From the NCBI GenBank assembly GCA_037501455.1, contig CM074856.1, positions 90,160,001-90,224,000 on the forward strand: DNA of 64,000 bases, in the 5' to 3' direction. This document shows, in pieces, positions 1 through 12,098 of the stretch. Position numbers and translations under genes: made by a program. This stretch comes from Lantana camara (lineage: Eukaryota > Streptophyta > Magnoliopsida > Lamiales > Verbenaceae). Position 1 is the stretch's first letter; every line of letters begins with the position of its first letter. The notes under the pieces were generated by a model. The model saw only the letters and a list, made by a program, of their open reading frames with translations, searched no databases and was not told the DNA's origin.

Positions 1-210
1 GTTGAGTTTTGGCCTTGTTGTGCCATTTTTGCTTCGTCCCCTGTTCTGTCGAGAACAGACCTGCACTCCACGCCGTTTCGCCCCCTTTTGAAAAATGGAA
101 ACAGTCGTTTCGATTAGACGGGAGTTCAGGTCTGGTCACGGAAACGGCCGTTTCGGGTTTTAACTAACAATAGAAATGGTCGTTTCGAGTTTCGAAGGGG
201 AGAGTCAGTA
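1..210 (+). repeat. LTR J remnant, left part (host of element C)
   Basis: This is the left part of an old LTR. It is rich in short inverted repeats of the type GAAACNNNCGTTTC, for example near 108, 149 and 172. The same motif continues at 13790-13905, on the far side of element C, so C split one sequence. The last five bases (cagta) are the TSD of C. Neither end of this LTR is visible on this side. Assignment to an LTR rests on homology of the right part to the other LTRs of the window. Confidence 0.6.
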
Positions 211-1114
211 TGTAGCACTCGGAACGCCGAGATGCCACACCCCCGCACTATAAGTCGATCCACATACGAAATGGATAGTCCATACATGAACCAACCTATA
301 GCGAATGGGTGATAAAATAAGAAACCATCTAGCTAGGCGGGACTAGACCCCAATTCAATTAATCACCAACATACATAATCAATAATACGGAAGTAGAAGA
401 TACATACATTCAATAATTTAACATCACCATTCAAAACCCAAATATTTTCATGCCATCAATTTCCCATTCTTCAAGAATTCATGCAAGCTATGAAGTGTAA
501 TACTCCTAAACATGCTTCTAATCATTTATAAGCAAGAAATCACATCCACATCATCAAACCCTACTTCCATATAAACTCAAGAGATCCATCATATAACTCA
601 CATATACCTTGAATGAAAGAAATGATGGAAGAGATGAAGTGATGGTAGTTGTGATGCTCTAAAGTATGAATTTTTCCCCTTCAATCTAGCTTGAAAAATG
701 ATGAAATCCTTTCTCTTTCTCTTGGTGTTGGAAACGTGATTTTGGGTGTGTGAGTGTATGTGATTGTTGGATGAAAATGGATAAATGAAATGTAATGTAA
801 GAGATGAATATGATATAAGATATTTATCAAAGTCTTCCACTAATGTTCATGAGTCACCATATTTTGCATTTAAGCCCTTGGAATATTTTAGTGCATGCAA
901 TCAAGTTTCATTCCATAGCATATAATTAATTAAGTCCAAAGAATTTATGCAATTAAGTCCACCAATTTCAAGAAGTGATCAAATAAGGTCATATATGAAC
1001 AATTAGTCACATTATCAATTAATTCATATAAATGCATGAGAATATGTTACATATAATGTTATGAACATTTAATATAATGAAACATAACACATGAATGAAA
1101 ATCGGGGCGTTACA
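211..1114 (-). repeat. Element C 3' LTR
   Basis: Minus-strand LTR with TGTAAC...GCTACA ends. It matches 12886-13789 along its whole length. It is much shorter than the other LTRs here (0.9 kb against 2.5-3.5 kb). A splice-donor-like CAAG|GTATAT is present, but the hairpin cluster and second exon of the long LTRs are not recognisable. The inner edge carries the GCGAA(C/T)-type motif and CGGGGGTGTGG block common to all the LTRs. Confidence 0.93.
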
Positions 1115-1130
1115 ATTCTCTCCCCCATAA
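1115..1130 (-). other. Element C polypurine tract
   Basis: On the minus strand a purine run containing GGGGGAGA directly abuts the 3' LTR start. This is the expected position for the plus-strand DNA primer of an LTR retrotransposon. Confidence 0.75.
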
Positions 1131-1182
1131 GAGGACCTGGTCCCCAGGTCCACTGCCGAGTTTTAAAATTATGCTAAAGCAA

Positions 1183-1288
1183 TAAGAGAACCCCGTCTCT
1201 TAGACAAGCAACGAGAGAGCCCCGTCTCCCTAACACGAAATGAGAGCACCCCGTCTCTCCACAAGAAATGAGAGAACCCCGTCTCTCA
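1183..1288 (-). repeat. Four-unit inverted-repeat array inside element C
   Basis: Four units spaced about 28-30 bp apart have the form GAGANNCCCCGTCTC on the plus strand (1183-1202, 1213-1229, 1241-1259, 1269-1288). The first has arms TAAGAGA/TCTCTTA and the last TGAGAGA/TCTCTCA, so a change in one arm is matched in the other. The array lies between the end of coding and the polypurine tract. No function is known. It recalls the hairpin clusters inside the long LTRs, which C's short LTR lacks. Confidence 0.8.
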
Positions 1289-1460
1289 TACACACACACG
1301 AAAGCAATTCAAGGGACAGATTGTAGAAACATTCACATAAATGTCACATAGGGCAAGTAGCATCACGTTAATCACATAACTAACACTCATATACAACTAA
1401 ATTGCATTAACAAGAAATTAAATACAACAACAAAATCCGTGATGCACGTGATATACATGG

Positions 1461-1675
1461 TTAAATGTACCGTTCACCGTTGATTGAGCCATTCGTCCAA
1501 CTGATACCTTCTGCTGCCACGTTCGGATTCACGTTTACATCCTGCACCTTTCTCTCTAGAGCATATGCATAAGCCCGAACAAGTGGCCTCTCACACCCGG
1601 TAGACTTTTCTCGTCGCCTTGAGCATGTATCTACTTGATGCTCATCACTTCCACATCGCCAGCATAGGCCTAAAC
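1461..1675 (-). pseudogene. Element C gag zinc knuckle and start of protease (downstream part)
   Basis: Read on the minus strand, this piece continues the gag frame interrupted by element A. It has the second CCHC-type knuckle (C-W-R-C ... H ... C), then the linker R-A-Y-A-Y-A-L-E and residues aligning with the start of the intact family protease (the ANAVVEG region). It then runs into unrelated sequence and a stop at 1461, before the protease catalytic site. The frame across the pre-insertion site, counting taaac once, is open. Relative to intact elements everything from protease to integrase is missing. Confidence 0.8.
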
Positions 1676-2969
1676 TGTAACACCCCCAGAGCGAAGGGTG
1701 CCACATCCCCCGCACTAAGGTCCAACACGAGTAGCGAAATGGAAGTCCGCACCCGTATCCGACCATAGCGAACGGGAGACACACAAAACTCACACCCTCG
1801 CTAGGCGGCCTAGACCCCCAAGAACTGCAAGAATTAAAATCAGAGTAGCGGAAGCAATTTATAATCAACATATATCCCAAGATCACATACACATTTCAAA
1901 AGTGGGGAAGGGTCAACCATTCACGCCAGTTTATAAACAGAATAAACATTGCCATCTCGGCCCAAAATAGAGTAAGTGTAATCATAAATACATAATCCAA
2001 AATACAGCAATAAGAGTAGAAGTAATCCACTACGAATGCATGAAGACCCAAGCTAAACCACAAGTAAACCCAAAAGACACTTGCCGCCTAGCTTGACTCG
2101 GAAGAACCTGCAAACTCAAAAGAAAGGAAAAAGGGGAAAACAACAACGAGGGTTAGTCCTAGCGACTAGTGAGGGGGCTAACTCACGCACCCGATATATA
2201 TATAGAGCAAAGCACTTAATCAAATGGAAAGATCCTTGAACCGAGAGCGGTTTTTGCAAGCCAAAATAATTCCCGTGATATAGATATATACAAGTTAAAG
2301 GAAAGGGAAAAGGGCAAAACAAGACTCCAAGTTTCAGGTGAATTAAGAATCCACTCTCGTTCCGTAGATCATACAAAGCTTAAACCAACTCGGCGAGTAC
2401 GAGTCACACACATCCCCAACTTCCAAATACGAAGAACAAAGCAAAGCAAAACAAATCAGAATCCATCCCCAACACCGGTTGATAGAAGGGTTGATCGGCC
2501 CTAACTATCCACATACACAAACGAGACAAGGTTTAATTACTACCTTGAAACCTTCGGCGGTTGCCTCCGCCGGCTCAAGAGAAACACCCTTCCTCAACCT
2601 CCTAAGGTTGGGCGAGACTCTCAAATGGAGGTGTTGATGGAAGAGCTCGGCGACCCCTCGGCCGTCCCGAGATTACCATACCACACTCCGGGGCCCAAAC
2701 ATATCACGAAAGTCACATAAACATATCTCAAAGCTTATTTCTCAAAGCCCAATCTCGCGTACACACACTTGCTCAAAACTAAACCTTTGTAAACGAAAGC
2801 AAAATAGCTTATATACTTATACAAACGTTTTCAAACTCTTATGACAAATGGGATAAATCCCGCAACATAAGTATCATACACTTATTTACCATATATTATA
2901 CGTATCCACATGCGAGGCTTCAAATCAAGTAGGGTTATAGGTCGAATAACTAAAAGAACAAAACCTCAC

Positions 2970-3047
2970 CTTGGCAACGAACGAAGCGGAGTCAAAAGAT
3001 GAAACTGGGCACCTACGGAGCAAGCTCGTCCTCAACAGGGAGAACCT
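2970..3047 (-). other. Candidate leader exon 2 in LTR A
   Basis: On the minus strand, TTGTTCAG precedes and GCCAAG|GTGAGG follows a 78-nt segment containing GAGGACGAGC. The right LTR has the same arrangement. It is homologous to the 84-nt segment in LTR B (45422-45505). The splice sites are predicted from sequence only. Confidence 0.45.
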
Positions 3048-3271
3048 CTGAACAAGACAAACAACAAGGAACACTCTTAGACTCAATATGAACCACATTG
3101 ACGCTCGGTACATGTGTATGTATGGTTATGATGCAAATGATATGAAATGAATCCACATTTAGATCATCTAAGAGCATTCAAAGCATATTCGAACATATAT
3201 CATAAACGAGGCAAGAATAAACATCAAGAAACAACGGAAAGAAAACAAAACGAACGAAACTAGAGTTCCTA

Positions 3272-3491
3272 GGAGACACGCCCGTGTCCCCCGGGAAGGG
3301 CAAACTGAGACACCCCCGTGTCTCAGTACAGAAACTAAACAACAGAAACCTGGAGGTGACACGCCCGTGTCACCGAAACAAGGCAAGCCGAGACACCCCC
3401 GTGTCTCGGTACAGAAAAGCGAAAACGAAAACAAAAGGTGACACGCCCGTGTCACCAACAAAGGGCAAACCGTGACACCCCCGTGTCACGG
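3272..3491 (-). repeat. Hairpin cluster in LTR A (six units)
   Basis: Six inverted repeats of 18-20 bp alternate between the GACACGCCCGTGTC and GACACCCCCGTGTC types. Each has outer arm bases that pair (GTGAC/GTCAC or GAGAC/GTCTC). The cluster is repeated in the right LTR at about 10832-11051. It lies between candidate exon 1 and exon 2. Confidence 0.95.
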
Positions 3492-4534
3492 TACAGAAAA
3501 ACACAGACGGCTCAACAGGAACTCAGCAACCCCAAAACAAAAACCCAACACTCATGCTCTAATTACCAAGCAAAGAAATGCAACAATTGCCAAGAAACAA
3601 GTCCTAGGAGCATACCAACAACAACAAATCTCAAGGAAACATGAAAGGAGCAAGAATCAATCAAATTCTTCCAACACTTACAATTCACAAGTTTGTAAAA
3701 TCTCAACAACCAACCAAAGAAATGAACTCCAAAGCACATAAAAGAGAGAAGAGTAAGTGTAGAAGACAACCATGGACTTACCTTTAAATTTGGAGAAGTT
3801 TTGATGAAGTTTTGAGCTCAAAATCACAAGGTTGGCCAAAAAGCTTCTCCTTCTTCCTTGTTTTGCTTGGCTGATCGGTTATGGGAGAGAGAGAAAGGAA
3901 TTGGCTCGGTTCTCAGCACAAAAAGGGGAGAGGAGAGCTTAACCAAGGGTTTGGAGTCAAGGTTAAGGCTTGGTTGGGTTAAGGTGGGGTCCACAACTCA
4001 AAGCTAGGTCAAAAGGTGGCTCTCAAGCGTAAGGGGCTCGTTACGGGTGAAATACGGAGGTCTTAACGAGCTTAGAAAAATGTGAGGTTTGACCCATCGA
4101 TCCCGAATCGTCGAACCGAGTTCAATGGAGGTGACGGAATTCGAATCCGAATTCCCGAGCTCAAGATACGTGTCTCGGAACCCAAGGTGCGCTAAGTGCT
4201 CTTTAGCCTCCTTTAGGTCCCGACTCCAAAACGAACCCAAAAAGGCAACCAAAACAAGTACCAAAACATATAACGAGCATATAAACGAGTTCATAAGGCA
4301 GATTATCAACACATAACATGAATTCACAAAAATCAGAATTAATTACGAATCTAAAACGAGCAAAATACAAGGTGAAGGAAAGTTAAACGCTCAAGTTAAA
4401 CAAGTCCATACCAAAATCAATTAAGTTCGAATAACTACAATAATTCACGTTAGAAATGAAATATCACATAAGGAAATAATTGAATAGCGCACATAAGAGG
4501 TTACCTGAAAAGTCTGATCAGTCGGGATGTTACA

Positions 4535-4551
4535 ACCCTCCCTCCTTCAAA
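4535..4551 (-). other. Element A polypurine tract
   Basis: On the minus strand TTTTGAAGGAGGGAGGGT abuts the 3' LTR. It lies shortly after the polyprotein stop at 4563, leaving no room for an env-like gene. Confidence 0.85.
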
Positions 4552-4562
4552 AGGACCTGTCC

Positions 4563-7500
4563 TCAGGTCCGAGGCGAGGTCTTGAAAAGATCCGGATACA
4601 ACTGTTTCATCTTATCCTCGGTCTCCCAAGTAGCTTCTTCGGATTCTTGATCACGCCACAAGACCTTCACAAGAGGGATCTGTCTAGTCCTCAACTCTTG
4701 CATCTTTCGATCCAACACCTGAACGGGATACTTCTTAAAAGTCAAATCTGGCTCTAACTGAACTTTCTCAACTGGAAGAATAGAAGACTCATCGGGGTAA
4801 TACTTCCGAAGCTGCGAGACATGAAATACATTGTGAATCCCGGTCAAACTCGGCGGTAAATCAAGTTTGTAAGCTACTTCCCCAACTCGATCAAGGATCT
4901 CAAAGGGGCCTAAGTAGCGAGGATTAAGCTTCCCGCCTTTACCAATCCGAGCATACCCTTTTCTAGGAGATGCCTTTAAAAAGACCTTATCTCCTTTCTC
5001 GAACTCTAAGGGTCGTCTTCTCCTATCTGCATAACTCTTTTGCCGGTCTTGAGCCACTTTTAACCTCTGTTTAACCACTTTCACCCTCTCGATGGTATCC
5101 TGAATTTCCTTAGGTTTCTTAGCTCTCTCGAGCTTTCCATCTTTAGTCCATCTCCACTCATCAATATCCCAAAAGATAGGGGATCGGCACTTTCTTCCAT
5201 ACAAAGCCTCATACGGTGCCATGCCAATAGAAGACTGAAAGCTGTTGTTATAGGCATACTCAATCAAATCCAACTGTTCATCCCACGAATCCTGATAATC
5301 TAAGGCACAAGCACGAAGCATGTCCTCGAGATACCTTATTAGCCTTTCTGACTGGCCATCCGTCTGTGGGTGGAATGCAGTACTGAAGTGGAGCTTCGTC
5401 CCCAAACACTTCTGTAATTCCTGCCAAAAACTGGATGTGAACCGAGGATCTCTATCTGAAACAATGCTGACCGGGGTACCATGTAATCTAACAATCTCTT
5501 TTCGATACAACCGGGCCAACTTAGGAACCTTATCGGACATCTTCACCTTAAGAAAATGCGCCGACTTTGTCAACCGATCAATAATCACCCAAATTCCGTC
5601 GGAACCTCCTTTGGTCCTTGGCAAGCCGGACACGAAGTCCATTGTCACTTGCTCCCACTTCCACTCGGGTATCGGAAGTGGTTGGAGAGTTCCTCCCGGT
5701 TTCTGGTGTTCTGCTTTCACCACCTGGCATGTTTGACATCTCCTAACATAGTTAGCAACGTCTCTCTTCATGCCGTTCCACCAGTATAAAGTCCTTAGAT
5801 CCTTGTACATTTTGGTGGTACCGGGATGTACTGCATACGCTGACTTGTGGGCTTCATCAAGTACCAACTGCTTAAATCCTTCAGGGACACAAACCCGAGC
5901 CTTAAATCGAAACAATCCTGAATCATCAAATCCAAACTCGGTTTCAGGATCAATCCTTGACTTCACTATCAATTTCTGAATCTCTGGATCCACAGATTGA
6001 GCTTCTATCAGTCTCTGCTTCAAAACCGGCTGAACCGAAATGTTAGCCAATCGAGCCTCTGAAACCAGAACTACTGAACCCTGTCTGCTAGAACCTGCTT
6101 CCAAGCCTGAAACATTCACTTTCCTACTCAAAGCATCCGCCACCACATTGGCTTTACCCGGATGGTACTGAATCTTACAATCATAGTCTTCGAGTGTCTC
6201 CATCCATCTCCTCTGTCTTACATTCAAATCCTTCTGGGTAAATAGATACTTAAGACTCTGGTGGTCGGTGAACACTTCAAAAGTGATTCCATAAAGATAA
6301 TGTCGCTATTTCATCAAAGCAAACACCACTGCGGCGAGTTCCAAGTCATGAGTGGGATAGTTCTTCTCATGATCCTTTAAATTCCTTGAGGCGTAGGCTA
6401 CAACCTTACCATTCTGCATTAACACACAACCGAGACCTTCCTTCGAAGCATCGGTGTAAACTGAATAGCCTTCCGAACCTTCGGGTAGGGTTAAAACCGG
6501 TGCAGTAGTCAACCTCTCCTTAAGGGTTTGGAAACTCTTCTCACACGCCTCATCCCACTCAAACTTCACCTCTTTCTTAGTTAACCGGGTCAACGGGGAA
6601 GCAATCTTCGAGAAATCTTTCACAAAGCGCCTATAATATCCTGCCAACCCGAGAAAACTTCTCACTTCCGAGGCATTCTTCGGTGGTTTCCAAAGCATCA
6701 CCGTTTCGATCTTCGTAGGATCCACTTCTATACCATTCCCCAAAATGAAGTGACCCAAAAAGGAAACTCGATCCAACCAGAACTCGCACTTACTGAACTT
6801 GGCGAACAATCTGTGCTCCCGAAGTGTAGACAAGACAATACTCAAATGCCGCGCGTGCTCTTCTTCGGACCTCGAATACACCAGAATATCATCTATAAAG
6901 ATGACCACGAATTTATCGAGGTAAGGCCGGAATATTCGGTGCATCATATCCATAAACGCGGCTGGGGCATTGGTCAGACCAAAAGGCATGACCACAAACT
7001 CAAAATGCCCATATCTCGTGTTGAAACCCGTCTTCGGTATATCTCCCTCCCGGATACGCAACTGGTAATACCCTTGCCTTAAGTCCAACTTGGAATAAAC
7101 CCTCGACCCTTGCAGGAGATCGAATAACTCTTCAATGTGAGGGAGCGGGTATTTGTTCTTAACCGTTAACCGGTTCTGCTCACGGTAGTCAATACACATT
7201 CGCAAAGTCCCGTCTTTCTTCTTCACAAACAGGACCGGAGCACCCCACGGAGAAGTGCTCGGGCGAATGTAACCACACTCTAAGAGCTCGTCCAATTGCA
7301 TCTTCAACTCCTTCAACTCGGCTGGAGCCATCCTATAGGGAGATTTCGCATACGGTTCTGCTCCGGGATAGAGATCTATCACAAACTCGACGTCCCGATC
7401 CGGAGGTAAAGATCCCAAGTTCTCCGGAAACACATCGGGGAATTCCTTCACGATCTCCGTCTCTTCGAGCTTGGCCTGATCCTTTGGCTTATTTAAAAGG

Positions 7501-9026
7501 TAGGCCACATAGCCCGTCGCACCGTCCCGAAACAGTCTACTTGCTTCCATGAAGGAAATAAACGGGCAGGTCTTTAACCTCTGACCCGCAAAGACCGTAG
7601 AACCCAAAGTCACCCTCTTAGCAAAACAATCCATCATGGCTCGATAACGGTACAACCAGTCCATTCCCAGAATTACCCCATACTTCTTGATAGGCATCTT
7701 GATCAGATCTGCTGGATACTCATGATCTTCCACAACCACCGGACAACCTCGATAAACACAATTCGTAGACAAAGTAGCACCAAGGGGAGAAGAAACAATA
7801 AAGGAATCATCTAGGCAAGCAACAGGCAAGGGAAGAGTAGAAGCAAGCCGGGAAGCAATAAATGAATGCGTTGCTCCCGGATCAAACAATGCATGCAATG
7901 GAATGCCATGAATGTGGATAGTACCTTCAACAACGGCGTTGGCATCCACCTCTACATTCTCTTCCTCGCCCTCCAATGCATAGGCTCTCGCTTGGATCGG
8001 TGCTCTCGGAGGTATCACATTCAACGGCGGAGGAACTCGAGGCTGAGGTGCTCTCACTTGCGGACAAGTACTGATCATATGGCCGGGCTCTCCACATTTA
8101 TAACATCTTCTCAATTTCTTCCGGCAATTCTCCTCGGTGTGGTTGGGACCCTTGCAATAACTACACTGAATCGGGGCCGGTAACGCTAGTGCCGTCGGTA
8201 CCAGAGGTCGAGCTTTCTTAACTGAAGTAGGAGGACTTTGGGGTTTGAAGACCGGAGGCCCACTATAGGATACAGGCCTCTTCCCCAAATTAGAGCTCGA
8301 ACCTTGGCCCGAAGAGTAAGTCGGCCTCAATCTCTTGTTGTTGGCTTCCACCTTAATTGCCTTCCTCGTAGCCTTCTCCCATGTATCCACTGTAGCCGCC
8401 TTAAGAGCATCCTGGACTTCATATCTTAAACCATGAATAAAGTTCCGGGCCTTCTGGGTATCATCATTGGTGATGTGTGGAGCATACGGTGCAAGTCTCT
8501 CAAATTCCATGATATATTCTTCAACCGATCGATTCCCTTGTCTCAGTTCTGTAAATTGTTGCAATCTTCTCTCACGAGCACTTGATGGAACATACTTATG
8601 ACGAAACTCTCTCACAAAGCTTTCCCAATCGAATTCCTCTCCATTCCTCTCCAATCGAGCTCTCATAGCTTTGAGCCAATTGGATGCGGGACCTTGAACA
8701 AACCGGGCCGTACAAACAGCTTTCTCATGCGAAGGAGCGGGGCAAATTTCCCAAATTCCTACAACTTCCGATAACCACTCCTCGGCTTGGATGTCATCTC
8801 CTCCATACCACTTTGGCGGATTGTTATTTCTGAACTCCTTAAAGGCCGGAGTTACTTGCCCACCTTGTCCTTCCCAATGTGGATTATTCCTTTGGTTCTG
8901 CTGAAGTTGGTTCAGAAGGGCCTGCACAATATTCTCAGCATTCATCGGAGGAGGTGGAGGTGCTTGTGGAGGGGGTTGATTAAGATCAGGAGTCTGTTCC
9001 CTATCTGCTCTCCTTCTTGGAGGCAT
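4563..9026 (-). pseudogene. Element A gag-pol polyprotein gene with one in-frame stop
   Basis: A single frame of 1487 codons from ATG 9024-9026, the same length as the intact copies in B. It is interrupted once, at 6306-6308, where the coding strand reads TAG in place of the TGG of the B copies (codon 907). The stop falls in RNase H between the catalytic Glu and third Asp, so gag, protease and reverse transcriptase stay upstream while the RNase H end, integrase and chromodomain are cut off. Domains before the stop: gag with two CCHC knuckles, protease DPGATHSF, reverse transcriptase FIDDIL. After it: integrase HHCC and DDE residues, GPF module, chromodomain. A Leu-to-Gln change sits in the RT motif DYRE(L/Q)NRL. 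The upstream in-frame ATG at 9062 is less likely because an acceptor-like TTTTCAG lies between it and the gag ATG. Confidence 0.95.
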
Positions 9027-9215
9027 CCTGAAAATACACAAATCAAGAAGATATCGATGCATGGAGTTCAGTTCATGATCATGAAGTCAACTATCACCAA
9101 TTTAAGCAATTAAGTCACGTAGAGATGTGAATGAATGTAAATAGTCACATACTCCTATACCGAACGACCTAGACAGACTCAACACGACTCCAGAGCTCTG
9201 GTTTTGCAACCGAGA

Positions 9216-9227
9216 GCTCTGATACCA
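9216..9227 (-). other. Element A primer-binding site (initiator Met tRNA)
   Basis: On the minus strand TGGTATCAGAGC lies 8 nt inside the 5' LTR end. It is complementary to the 3' end of plant initiator Met tRNA and primes minus-strand DNA synthesis. Confidence 0.93.
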
Positions 9228-9235
9228 CGCCAGGA

Positions 9236-12093
9236 TGTAACACCCCCAGAGCGAAGGGTGCCACATCCCCCGCACTAAGGTCCAACACGAGTAGCGAAAT
9301 GGAAGTCCGCACCCGTATCCGACCATAGCGAACGGGAGACACACAAAACTCACACCCTCGCTAGGCGGCCTAGACCCCCAAGAACTGCAAGAATTAAAAT
9401 CAGAGTAGCGGAAGCAATTTATAATCAACATATATCCCAAGATCACATACACATTTCAAAAGTGGGGAAGGGTCAACCATTCACGCCAGTTTATAAACAG
9501 AATAAACATTGCCATCTCGGCCCAAAATAGAGTAAGTGTAATCATAAATACATAATCCAAAATACAGCAATAAGAGTAGAAGTAATCCACTACGAATGCA
9601 TGAAGACCCAAGCTAAACCACAAGTAAACCCAAAAGACACTTGCCGCCTAGCTTGACTCGGAAGAACCTGCAAACTCAAAAGAAAGGAAAAAGGGGAAAA
9701 CAACAACGAGGGTTAGTCCTAGCGACTAGTGAGGGGGCTAACTCACGCACCCGATATATATATAGAGCAAAGCACTTAATCAAATGGAAAGATCCTTGAA
9801 CCGAGAGCGGTTTTTGCAAGCCAAAATAATTCCCGTGATATAGATATATACAAGTTAAAGGAAAGGGAAAAGGGCAAAACAAGACTCCAAGTTTCAGGTG
9901 AATTAAGAATCCACTCTCGTTCCGTAGATCATACAAAGCTTAAACCAACTCGGCGAGTACGAGTCACACACATCCCCAACTTCCAAATACGAAGAACAAA
10001 GCAAAGCAAAACAAATCAGAATCCATCCCCAACACCGGTTGATAGAAGGGTTGATCGGCCCTAACTATCCACATACACAAACGAGACAAGGTTTAATTAC
10101 TACCTTGAAACCTTCGGCGGTTGCCTCCGCCGGCTCAAGAGAAACACCCTTCCTCAACCTCCTAAGGTTGGGCGAGACTCTCAAATGGAGGTGTTGATGG
10201 AAGAGCTCGGCGACCCCTCGGCCGTCCCGAGATTACCATACCACACTCCGGGGCCCAAACATATCACGAAAGTCACATAAACATATCTCAAAGCTTATTT
10301 CTCAAAGCCAAATCTCGCGTACACACACTTGCTCAAAACTAAACCTTTGTAAACGAAAGCAAAATAGCTTATATACTTATACAAACGTTTTCAAACTCTT
10401 ATGACAAATGGGATAAATCCCGCAACATAAGTATCATACACTTATTTACCATATATTATACGTATCCACATGCGAGGCTTCAAATCAAGTAGGGTTATAG
10501 GTCGAATAACTAAAAGAACAAAACCTCACCTTGGCAACGAACGAAGCGGAGTCAAAAGATGAAACTGGGCACCTACGGAGCAAGCTCGTCCTCAACAGGG
10601 AGAACCTCTGAACAAGACAAACAACAAGGAACACTCTTAGACTCAATATGAACCACATTGACGCTCGGTACATGTGTATGTATGGTTATGATGCAAATGA
10701 TATGAAATGAATCCACATTTAGATTATCTAAGAGCATTCAAAGCATATTCGAACATATATCATAAACGAGGCAAGAATAAACATCAAGAAACAACAGAAA
10801 GAAAACAAAACGAACGAAACTAGAGTTCCTAGGAGACACGCCCGTGTCCCCCGGGAAGGGCAAACTGAGACACCCCCGTGTCTCAGTACAGAAACTAAAC
10901 AACAGAAACCTGGAGGTGACACGCCCGTGTCACCGAAACAAGGCAAGCCGAGACACCCCCGTGTCTCGGTACAGAAAAGCGAAAACGAAAACAAAAGGTG
11001 ACACGCCCGTGTCACCAACAAAGGGCAAACCGTGACACCCCCGTGTCACGGTACAGAAAAACACAGACGGCTCAACAGGAACTCAGCAACCCCAAAACAA
11101 AAACCCAACACTCATGCTCTAATTACCAAGCAAAGAAATGCAACAATTGCCAAGAAACAAGTCCTAGGAGCATACCAACAACAACAAATCTCAAGGAAAC
11201 ATGAAAGGAGCAAGAATCAATCAAATTCTTCCAACACTTACTATTCACAAGTTTGTAAAATCTCAACAACCAACCAAAGAAATGAACTCAAAAGCACATA
11301 AAAGAGAGAAGAGTAAGTGTAGAAGACAACCATGGACTTACCTTTAAATTTGGAGAAGTTTTGATGAAGTTTTGAGCTCAAAATCACAAGGTTGGCCAAA
11401 AAGCTTCTCCTTCTTCCTTGCTTTGCTTGGCTGATCGGTTATGGGAGAGAGAGAAAGGAATTGGCTCGGTTCTCAGCACAAAAAGGGGAGAGGAGAGCTT
11501 AACCAAGGGTTTGGAGTCAAGGTTAAGGCTTGGTTGGGTTAAGGTGGGGTCCACAACTCAAAGCTAGGTCAAAAGGTGGCTCTCAAGCGTAAGGGCCTCG
11601 TTACGGGTGAAATACGGAGGTCTTAACGAGCTTAGAAAAATGTGAGGTTTGACCCATCGATCCCGAATCGTCGAACCGAGTTCAATGGAGGTGACGGAAT
11701 TCGAATCCGAATTCCCGAGCTCAAGATACGTGTCTCGGAACCCAAGGTGCGCTAAGTGCTCTTTAGCCTCCTTTAGGTCCCGACTCCAAAACGAACCCAA
11801 AAAGGCAACCAAAACAAGTACCAAAACATATAACGAGCATATAAACGAGTTCATAAGGCAGATTATCAACACATAACGAGAATTCACAAAAATCAGAATT
11901 AATTACGAATCTAAAACGAGCAAAATACAAGGTGAAGGAAAGTTAAACGCTCAAGTTAAACAAGTCCATACCAAAGCAATTAAGTTCGAATAACTACAAT
12001 AATTCACGTTAGAAATGAAATATCACATAAGGAAATAATTGAATAGCGCACATAAGAGGTTACCTGAAAAGTCTGATCAGTCGGGATGTTACA
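9236..12093 (-). repeat. Element A 5' LTR
   Basis: 2858 bp, the promoter-bearing LTR of A. It matches 1676-4534 with about ten substitutions. It repeats the hairpin cluster (about 10832-11051) and the candidate splice sites. The outer end abuts taaac and the gag of element C. Confidence 0.97.
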
Positions 12094-12098
12094 TAAAC

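Larger units (their letters stand above)
1676..4534 (-). repeat. Element A 3' LTR
   Basis: 2859 bp, TGTAACATCCC...GGGGTGTTACA on the minus strand, nearly identical to 9236-12093. It contains, in element order, the conserved upstream block (about 4141-4215), a candidate first donor AAAG|GTAAG (exon end 3782), a hairpin cluster (3272-3491), candidate exon 2 (2970-3047) and candidate acceptor TTTGCAG (exon start 2107). Confidence 0.97.
1676..12093 (-). mobile_element. Element A: full-length Tekay/Del-type chromovirus
   Basis: A 10,418-bp minus-strand element with LTRs 1676-4534 and 9236-12093 and a 4701-bp interior, flanked by the TSD taaac (1671-1675 and 12094-12098). It landed in the gag zinc-knuckle region of element C. 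I count about ten substitutions and one small indel between the two LTRs. With 1.3e-8 substitutions per site per year, a rate often used for plant LTRs, this gives roughly 0.1-0.2 million years (inference). It is the same family as the B array: identical interior length and over 95% protein identity by eye, with LTRs 90 bp shorter. Confidence 0.97.

Noticed and set aside
9102..9452. Minus-strand open frame across the edge of the 5' LTR of A (also 1461-1892)
   Set aside because: It joins LTR end sequence to leader or to element C. Only the 1461-1675 part has coding meaning, as gag of C.
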